Of a stretch of DNA of 11,423 nucleotides, positions 7,068 through 11,423 are shown in pieces. Position 1 is the first letter of the stretch. Every line of letters starts with the position of its first letter. This DNA comes from DATAEG01 sp036258135 (GTDB lineage: Bacteria; Actinomycetota; Actinomycetes; Mycobacteriales; Jatrophihabitantaceae), in the NCBI GenBank assembly GCA_036258135.1, contig DATAEG010000010.1, forward strand, positions 1 through 11,423. Direction: 5' to 3'. Under the pieces are notes generated by a model. It did not search any database. It was not told the DNA's origin and worked only from the letters and a program-made list of their open reading frames with translations. The translations under genes and the position numbers were made by a program.

Positions 7068-7106
7068 TACGGTATTGGGCGGCATCGTGCGACGAGATCG
7101 GAAGGA
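7068..7106 (+). promoter_or_regulatory. Possible -10 box and ribosome-binding site for the 7112 gene
   Basis: TACGGT at 7068-7073 fits TANNNT, but no good -35 is visible, so the promoter is doubtful. GAAGGA at 7101-7106 is a good Shine-Dalgarno sequence five bases before the GTG at 7112 and supports that start. Confidence 0.4.
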
Positions 7107-7111
7107 ACCCT

Positions 7112-7882
7112 GTGACCTATCCGCCGAACGCACCTGTGCCGTCTCCGATGCCATCGCCCGTGCCGCCGGAGAAGCCGCGCCCGATCGGCTGGGCCGCGGT
7201 GGTGGCCGGGGTGTGCGGGTTGCTCGCGCTCTTCCTGCCGTGGTTCACCCCAACGGCCACGGCGAACGGGCAGACGTCCACCGCGAGCGCCAGCTTCCAC
7301 GCCTGGAACGGCGTCTTCCTGCTTATCCTGGGGCCGATCGCGCTCATCGTCCTCGGCGTGCTGTGGTTCCAGGCGATGACCGGACGGGTGAGCGTCCGGT
7401 TCGCGAGCTCGGCCAGGCCGATCCGCAGGTTGTCACTCCAGTCCGTCATCGCCGGAGCGGTCGCGGTCCTCGTCGGCTTCCTCGCGTTTCCGATCTTCGG
7501 GGCCACGTACCGAATCACCGGGCTCACCGGTGACCGTTCGGTCAAGTGGAGCGACGCGGTGACCATCGCCGATCGGGCCGGGATCAAGTTGAGCGAGGGC
7601 ACCCAGGTGGGTCTGTGGATCCTGTTCATCGGCGGCCTGCTGATGATCGTGGTGGGCGTGGTCGGCCTGCTCACCAAGCAGTCAGCGCCGGAGTACCCCG
7701 CGGCCGGCTACGGCCCGGCCGCCGAGCACCTGCCGCCGCAAGGCCCACCGTCCGGCTACGCGCAAACGCCTCCGGACTACCCGCAGCCGCAGCCGTATCC
7801 GCCACCGCAGCCCGGCTACTACCCGCCGCCCCCCGAGCCGCCGTCGACGAACAACCCGCCCCAATACCCGACGCAGCCGTAG
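7112..7882 (+). CDS. Four-helix membrane protein with Pro-rich tails at both ends, function unknown
   Basis: I do not recognise a named family. The 256-residue protein has a Pro-rich N-terminal tail (1-24) and four hydrophobic helices at about 25-45, 66-87, 108-130 and 166-188. A Pro/Tyr/Gln-rich tail (190-256) with PGYYPPPP-type runs follows. The loop after helix 3 (about 131-165) is polar and the longest in the membrane region, so it may be the external part with an interaction role; this is inference. The helical region is typical of actinobacterial proteins of the DUF4190/DUF5336 kind, but I cannot assign it to one. The GTG start is supported by GAAGGA five bases upstream. It lies 51 bases after the mfpA-like gene and 38 before folD, so its operon membership is unclear. 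Real gene: high confidence. Function: unknown. Confidence 0.87.
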   Translation: MTYPPNAPVPSPMPSPVPPEKPRPIGWAAVVAGVCGLLALFLPWFTPTATANGQTSTASASFHAWNGVFLLILGPIALIVLGVLWFQAMTGRVSVRFASSARPIRRLSLQSVIAGAVAVLVGFLAFPIFGATYRITGLTGDRSVKWSDAVTIADRAGIKLSEGTQVGLWILFIGGLLMIVVGVVGLLTKQSAPEYPAAGYGPAAEHLPPQGPPSGYAQTPPDYPQPQPYPPPQPGYYPPPPEPPSTNNPPQYPTQP

Positions 7883-7905
7883 GCCGGGCGTAGGCGGTGC
7901 CGTGT

Positions 7906-7911
7906 TAGCGT
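7906..7911 (+). promoter_or_regulatory. Candidate -10 box for folD, near-leaderless
   Basis: TAGCGT at 7906-7911 ends nine bases before the folD ATG at 7921. Its TAG is also an in-frame stop, which rules out a longer FolD N-terminus. There is no Shine-Dalgarno sequence, so the message is probably leaderless or nearly so. No clear -35 is seen. Confidence 0.5.
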
Positions 7912-7920
7912 CGCCGCGAT

Positions 7921-8784
7921 ATGAAGATGGACGGCCGCGCGACTCTGGCCGCGATCAAGGCCGAGCTCTCCGTTCGGGTCAGCGCGCTGCGCGAGCGCGG
8001 GCTGGTTCCCGGACTCGGCACTGTCCTCGTCGGTGACGACCCCGCCAGTCGCTGGTACGTCGAAGCCAAGCACCGCGACTGCGCGGAGATCGGCATCAAC
8101 TCGATCCGCCGTGAACTGCCGGCCACTGCCTCCCAGGCCGACGTGCACGCCGTCGTCGACGAGCTCAACGGCGATCCCGAATGCACCGCGTTCCTGGTCC
8201 AGCAACCGACCGGGCTTGACGAGTTCGCCATTCTGTCCCGGGTTGATCCGGCCAAAGACGTCGACGGGTTGCACCCGTTCAACCTCGGCAGCCTCGTCCT
8301 CGGCGAGACCGCCCCGGTGCCGTGCACCCCAGCGGGGATCATCGAGCTCCTGCGCCGCCACGAGGTACCTATCGACGGCGCTGAAGCGGTCGTCATCGGT
8401 CGTGGTTTGACCGTGGGCCGCCCGCTCGGGCTGATGCTCAGTCGACGCTCGGAGAACGCCACCGTCACGCTGTGCCACACGGGCACCTATCACCTGGCCC
8501 GGCACATGCGCCGAGCGGACATCCTCGTGGCCGCAGCCGGTCGGCCGGCGTTGGTGACCGCCGATGTGGTCAAGCCCGGCGCCGCGGTGCTGGACGTCGG
8601 GGTCAGCCGCATGGACGGCAAGGTGGTCGGCGACGTCGCCCTCGATGTCGCCGACGTGGCCGGCTACTTCGCGCCGAACCCCGGCGGCGTCGGGCCGATG
8701 ACCCGCGCCATGCTGCTCACCAACGTCATCGCCGCCGCGGAACGGAACGCCGGCCGCGCCGGGCGGTCCGCGCCAGGCAGGTGA
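7921..8784 (+). CDS. folD: Methylenetetrahydrofolate dehydrogenase / methenyltetrahydrofolate cyclohydrolase
   Basis: FolD interconverts 5,10-methylene-, 5,10-methenyl- and 10-formyltetrahydrofolate with NADP, supplying the formyl donor used by PurN and PurH. The 287-residue protein has the active-site segment SRWYVEAKHRDCAEIGI (43-59) with catalytic Lys50 and Tyr46, and VDGLHPFNLG (114-123) with Asp115. It has the Rossmann motif VVIGRGLTVGRPLG (157-170), RRSENATVTLCHTGT (175-189) and the C-terminal signature PNPGGVGPMT (252-261). Two things are odd. The usual VQLPLP active-site motif reads VQQPTG here (93-98), keeping Gln94 and Pro96. The N-terminus is also a few residues shorter than typical, starting directly at the DG-A-T-AAIK helix; an in-frame TAG at 7906 prevents a longer form. 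Function is secure; the effect of the changed motif is unknown. Confidence 0.95.
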   Translation: MKMDGRATLAAIKAELSVRVSALRERGLVPGLGTVLVGDDPASRWYVEAKHRDCAEIGINSIRRELPATASQADVHAVVDELNGDPECTAFLVQQPTGLDEFAILSRVDPAKDVDGLHPFNLGSLVLGETAPVPCTPAGIIELLRRHEVPIDGAEAVVIGRGLTVGRPLGLMLSRRSENATVTLCHTGTYHLARHMRRADILVAAAGRPALVTADVVKPGAAVLDVGVSRMDGKVVGDVALDVADVAGYFAPNPGGVGPMTRAMLLTNVIAAAERNAGRAGRSAPGR

Positions 8785-8792
8785 CGGCAGGA

Positions 8793-9074
8793 ATGGACCC
8801 GCGGTTGCGCACAGCCGACCTCAAAGACATCCCGTTCGTCGTCGTCCTGGTCGTGGCCGCGGCCGGCATCGCCTACTCCGCTGTGCGCCCGCAGCACTGG
8901 CTGCGCGGGGTCGGCGTGGTCGGGGTGGCGCTGCTTCTAGCCGCGTTCTTCCGGTTCGTGTTGTCCGATCGGCAGGCCGGCCTGCTCGCGATCCGACGCC
9001 GGCCGTTCGACGTGATCTGCTACGCGCTGCTCGGTGGCGCCATCCTCGGCGTCGGGGCCCTGCTTCCGCATTAG
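8793..9074 (+). CDS. DUF3017 small membrane protein
   Basis: A 93-residue protein with three hydrophobic helices at about 14-30, 36-53 and 72-90, and a charged stretch SDRQAGLLAIRRRPFD (58-73) before the last helix. This layout and the position directly after folD and before mdh fit the actinobacterial DUF3017 family, whose function is unknown. The ATG at 8793 is chosen because AGGTGA at 8779-8784, which overlaps the folD stop, is a good Shine-Dalgarno sequence eight bases upstream. An in-frame GTG at 8781 would add four residues but has a poor site. Because the ribosome-binding site overlaps folD, the two genes are probably one transcription unit. The stop codon (9072-9074) lies inside a hairpin that may end the operon. 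Confidence 0.82.
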   Translation: MDPRLRTADLKDIPFVVVLVVAAAGIAYSAVRPQHWLRGVGVVGVALLLAAFFRFVLSDRQAGLLAIRRRPFDVICYALLGGAILGVGALLPH

Positions 9075-9076
9075 CA

Positions 9077-9121
9077 CTTCGGTGCTGTGACAGTCAGGAC
9101 GCGTCTTGCACAGCACCGAAG
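9077..9121 (+). repeat. Perfect 13-bp inverted repeat between DUF3017 and mdh
   Basis: CTTCGGTGCTGTG at 9077-9089 is the exact reverse complement of 9109-9121, with a 19-base spacer; arm centres are 32 bases apart. The left arm also forms a small local hairpin, AGCAC-TTCG-GTGCT (9073-9086), with a UUCG tetraloop. That hairpin excludes the long pairing. The spacer itself can extend the stem (9095-9099 with 9104-9108) after a five-base bulge. No T-run follows, so it could be an actinobacterial terminator of the folD operon or an operator, since the right arm overlaps the candidate mdh -35. Confidence 0.7.
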
Positions 9122-9132
9122 CCGAGTAGCGT
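9106..9132 (+). promoter_or_regulatory. Candidate mdh promoter giving a leaderless mRNA
   Basis: TTGCAC at 9106-9111 and TAGCGT at 9127-9132 are 15 bases apart. The -10 box ends seven bases before the GTG start at 9140, and no Shine-Dalgarno sequence is present. The right arm of the 13-bp inverted repeat lies across the -35 and spacer. Confidence 0.6.
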
Positions 9133-9139
9133 CGGGCAC

Positions 9140-10129
9140 GTGAGCTCCCCAGTCAAAGTGGCCGTAACCGGTGCCGCCGGGCAGATCGGCTACAGCCTGC
9201 TGTTCCGCATCGCCAACGGTGATCTGCTCGGTCCGGAGACTCCGATCGAGTTGCGACTGCTGGAGATCACGCCCGCCCTCAAGGCGCTGGAGGGCGTGGT
9301 CATGGAACTCGACGACTGCGCGTTCCCGCTTCTGGCGTCGGTGCAGACCGGTGACGACCCGGACGCCATGTTCGACGGCGTCAACCTCGCCCTGCTGGTC
9401 GGGGCCCGGCCGCGCACGAAGGGCATGGAGCGCGGTGATCTGCTCTCGGCCAACGGCGCTATCTTCACCGTCCAGGGCGAGTCGCTGAACAACCACGCCG
9501 CGGCCGATCTACGGGTGCTTGTGCCGGGCAACCCGGCGAACACGAACGCCTTGATCGCGATGGGCAACGCTCCCGACATCCCGGCCGAGCGCTTCACCGC
9601 GATGACGCGCCTCGACCACAACCGCGCGATCGGGCAGTTGGCCAAGAAGGCGGCCGCACCGGTGACCGACATCGCGAAGATGACGATCTGGGGCAACCAT
9701 TCGGCCACCCAGTACCCGGACATCTTCCACGCCGAAATCGGCGGCCGGAACGCCGCGGAGGTGGTCGACGACCAGACCTGGCTGGAGAACGACTTCATCC
9801 CGGCGGTGCAGAAGCGCGGGGCGGCCATCATCGAGGCCCGCGGGGCGAGCTCGGCGGCCAGCGCGGCGTCCGCGGTCATCGACCACGTGCACGACTGGAT
9901 GGCGGGCACTCCGGACGATGACTGGGTGTCCATGGCGGTCGCTTCGGACGGCTCGTATGGCGTTCCGGAGGGGCTGGTCAGCTCGTTCCCGTGCCGGACG
10001 AAGGACGGCGAATGGTCCATCGTCCAAGGACTCGACATCGACGACTTCTCCCGCGCGCGAATCGACGCCAGCGTCGCCGAACTCGGCGAGGAGCGGGACG
10101 CGGTGCGCGAACTCGGCCTCATCGGCTGA
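9140..10129 (+). CDS. mdh: Malate dehydrogenase (NAD-dependent)
   Basis: Oxidises malate to oxaloacetate with NAD in the TCA cycle (cytoplasm). The 329-residue length and motifs fit the actinobacterial/cytosolic-type malate dehydrogenases. The nucleotide-binding GAAGQIG is at 11-17, with Glu42 at the end of the second strand favouring NAD over NADP. The mobile-loop substrate-binding arginines are in RPRTKGMERGD (90-100: Arg92 and Arg98). GNPANTNAL (130-138) provides Asn131. The catalytic pair is Asp159, with the nearby substrate Arg162 (LDHNRA), and His187 (WGNHSATQYPD). The GTG start is chosen because the first strand of the fold begins right after it and a -10 box lies just upstream. An L,D-transpeptidase gene follows after 47 bases and may be read from the same message. 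All catalytic residues are present. Confidence 0.97.
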   Translation: MSSPVKVAVTGAAGQIGYSLLFRIANGDLLGPETPIELRLLEITPALKALEGVVMELDDCAFPLLASVQTGDDPDAMFDGVNLALLVGARPRTKGMERGDLLSANGAIFTVQGESLNNHAAADLRVLVPGNPANTNALIAMGNAPDIPAERFTAMTRLDHNRAIGQLAKKAAAPVTDIAKMTIWGNHSATQYPDIFHAEIGGRNAAEVVDDQTWLENDFIPAVQKRGAAIIEARGASSAASAASAVIDHVHDWMAGTPDDDWVSMAVASDGSYGVPEGLVSSFPCRTKDGEWSIVQGLDIDDFSRARIDASVAELGEERDAVRELGLIG

Positions 10130-10176
10130 CCGCAGCGTTGGCCGCCCGCCGCGGGGTGTGCAAGGGTTGATCTCTC

Positions 10177-10797
10177 ATGCACGGTTTCGTGGCGCGGCAT
10201 GGCTGGCGGGTGTCCGCCTTGCCCGTGCTGATCGTCCTGACGGTGGTGGTCGTGGTCCAGCCGGCCACCGACCGCCCGCACGCGGCCTCGGCGGCTCCCA
10301 CCACGGCTCGTCCAGCCACGAGCCAGGCGTCCTCGGCCGCCCCGCCAGCACTCGGTGCCATGCCGAAGGCGTCCACCGTCCGCACCATCGGCGACTCCAC
10401 CGCCTGCCAGGGCAACAAGATCCGGGCCCTCGCCCTGGTCAGCCTGCGCGAGCAGCACGTCTGGCTGTGCGAACGGCAGCGCCAGGTGTACTCGACCCCG
10501 GTGACAACCGGCGCGGTGGCCCTAGGGCTCGGCACCCCGATCGGCTCTTGGCAGGTGGTGGGCAAGGAAACCAGCCGGTACCTCAGCGGCCCCGGTTACC
10601 GCGAGTACGTCCATTACTGGGTGCCGTTCTGGGGCCCGTATGGCTTCCACGACTCGACCTGGCAGAAGATGGCCTACGGCTCCTCCGGCTACCGGCAGCA
10701 CGGTTCGCACGGCTGCGTGCACATGCCGATGACCGCGATGAAGTGGTTCTACGAGTGGGCCCGGGTGGGCACCACCACGGTCATCGTCGTCGCATAA
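10177..10797 (+). CDS. L,D-transpeptidase (YkuD domain), membrane-anchored or secreted
   Basis: A 206-residue envelope enzyme of the YkuD family, which forms 3-3 cross-links in peptidoglycan or attaches proteins to it. An N-terminal signal peptide or anchor helix lies at about 12-28. A low-complexity Ala/Pro/Thr/Ser linker (31-68) follows, then the catalytic domain (about 82-206). The catalytic motif HGSHGCVHMP (175-184) provides Cys180 and His178, and the upstream conserved His158 is in GFHDSTW. The residue after the CV pair is His, where Arg or Asn is usual. Two further cysteines, Cys77 and Cys98, could form a disulfide outside the cell. No separate peptidoglycan-binding domain is seen. The start ATG has AAGGG at 10162-10166, ten bases upstream. 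It could be co-transcribed with mdh; no own promoter is obvious. Confidence 0.9.
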   Translation: MHGFVARHGWRVSALPVLIVLTVVVVVQPATDRPHAASAAPTTARPATSQASSAAPPALGAMPKASTVRTIGDSTACQGNKIRALALVSLREQHVWLCERQRQVYSTPVTTGAVALGLGTPIGSWQVVGKETSRYLSGPGYREYVHYWVPFWGPYGFHDSTWQKMAYGSSGYRQHGSHGCVHMPMTAMKWFYEWARVGTTTVIVVA

Positions 10798-10874
10798 CCC
10801 CACGAAACGCTCTGGCCTCTTCGCGGGGACCCCGAACGGCCGAGGCGATCGACGGTGGCGGCGGCGCGCGACGA

Positions 10875-10880
10875 TAGGGT
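10875..10880 (+). promoter_or_regulatory. Candidate -10 box for icd, leaderless
   Basis: TAGGGT at 10875-10880 ends seven bases before the ATG at 10888, the same spacing as at mdh and close to that at purN. No Shine-Dalgarno sequence precedes the ATG and no good -35 is visible. The rest of the 90-base gap holds only a short imperfect hairpin near 10820-10836 (six pairs, one mismatch). Confidence 0.5.
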
Positions 10881-10887
10881 CGGGCGC

Positions 10888-11423
10888 ATGGCGAAGATCG
10901 AGGTCAAGGGCACCATCGTCGAGCTCGACGGCGACGAGATGACCCGCATCATCTGGCAGTTCATCAAGGACCGGCTGATCCATCCCTACCTCGACCTGAC
11001 CGTCGACTATTACGACCTCGGCATCGAGCACCGGGACGCCACCGACGACCAGGTGACCGTCGACGCGGCCAACGCCATCAAGAAGCACGGCGTCGGGGTC
11101 AAGTGCGCGACCATCACCCCGGACGAGGCCCGGGTCGAGGAGTTCGGGCTGAAGCGCATGTACCGATCGCCCAACGGCACGATCCGAAACATCTTGGGCG
11201 GCGTGATCTTCCGCGAGCCGATCATCATGAGCAACGTGCCGCGGCTCGTGCCCGGTTGGACCAAGCCGATCGTCGTCGGCAGGCACGCCTTCGGTGACCA
11301 GTACCGCGCCACGGACCTCAAAGTGCCCGGCGAGGGCAGCTTGACCCTGACCTTCACTCCGAAGGACGGCTCGGCACCGATAGAGCTTAACGTCTTCGAC
11401 TTCCCCGGCAGCGGCGTAGCGCT
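10888..11423 (+). CDS. icd: NADP-dependent isocitrate dehydrogenase, 5' part
   Basis: The first 178 codons of isocitrate dehydrogenase, cut by the window end. It oxidises isocitrate to 2-oxoglutarate, normally with NADP, in the TCA cycle. The sequence belongs to the homodimeric eukaryotic-like class, as found in mycobacterial Icd1. It stays in the same residue register as human IDH1 as I recall that sequence: GDEMTR (15-20), ATITPDE (74-80), SPNGTIRN (94-101), and FREPI (108-112) containing Arg109. GRHAFGDQYRATD (131-143) contains Arg132 and Tyr139. Substrate residues Thr77, Ser94, Asn96, Arg100, Arg109 and Arg132 are all present. The NADP-binding part lies outside the window, so coenzyme preference is inferred from the class. 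The ATG has a -10 box seven bases upstream and no ribosome-binding site. Confidence 0.96.
   Translation, partial: MAKIEVKGTIVELDGDEMTRIIWQFIKDRLIHPYLDLTVDYYDLGIEHRDATDDQVTVDAANAIKKHGVGVKCATITPDEARVEEFGLKRMYRSPNGTIRNILGGVIFREPIIMSNVPRLVPGWTKPIVVGRHAFGDQYRATDLKVPGEGSLTLTFTPKDGSAPIELNVFDFPGSGVA

Noticed and set aside
8472..8792. Longer upstream extension of the DUF3017 frame into folD
   Set aside because: The extra residues are an Arg/Gly-rich shadow of folD. AGGTGA at 8779-8784 supports the ATG at 8793.
10798..10887. Gap before icd examined for a small RNA or terminator
   Set aside because: Only a short imperfect hairpin near 10820-10836 was seen, with no T-run, too weak to call.

Overview
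This window is a compact stretch of core chromosome from a high-GC Gram-positive (actinobacterial) genome. All eleven genes lie on the + strand, and gaps between them are short (at most about 96 bases). Evidence for an actinomycete: very GC-rich codon use with GTG starts, TANNNT-type -10 boxes, DUF6350/PerM, DUF5336 and DUF3017 families, and a gene order (sucC-sucD-DUF5336-perM-purN-purH) that matches, from memory, the Rv0951-Rv0957 neighbourhood of Mycobacterium tuberculosis. The genus cannot be fixed from the sequence alone. I saw no mobile element, phage gene, CRISPR array, tRNA or rRNA.

Layout. Bases 1-1285 hold the end of sucC and all of sucD (succinyl-CoA synthetase). Bases 1382-4251 hold three membrane proteins: an unnamed four-helix protein, a DUF5336 protein with a long Pro/Gly/Tyr/Gln-rich tail, and a PerM-type (DUF6350) polytopic protein. 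After a strong stem-loop (4264-4298), bases 4328-7060 hold purN, purH and a pentapeptide-repeat protein that closely resembles the DNA-gyrase-binding protein MfpA. The purN/purH junction overlaps, and the purH/pentapeptide junction is one base. Bases 7112-7882 hold another four-helix protein with Pro-rich tails. Bases 7921-9074 hold folD and a DUF3017 membrane protein. After a 13-bp inverted repeat come mdh (9140-10129), an L,D-transpeptidase (10177-10797), and the first 178 codons of an NADP-type isocitrate dehydrogenase, cut by the window end.

How the genes fit together. Two metabolic themes are interleaved. TCA-cycle enzymes (SucCD, Mdh, Icd) sit at both ends. The middle holds the two formyl-folate-dependent purine enzymes (PurN, PurH) and FolD, which makes their cofactor. 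Between them are envelope genes (PerM, DUF5336, L,D-transpeptidase, other small membrane proteins).

The most useful second looks are these: the MfpA/Qnr-like gene apparently co-transcribed with purNH; six TAG(C/G)GT hexamers that all fall in intergenic gaps, four of them 6-9 bases before a start codon, implying leaderless mRNAs; two dyad structures overlapping the likely -35 regions of purN and mdh; and three four-helix proteins with disordered Pro-rich tails. This is mainly a housekeeping region. I do not see a clearly new multi-gene system in it.
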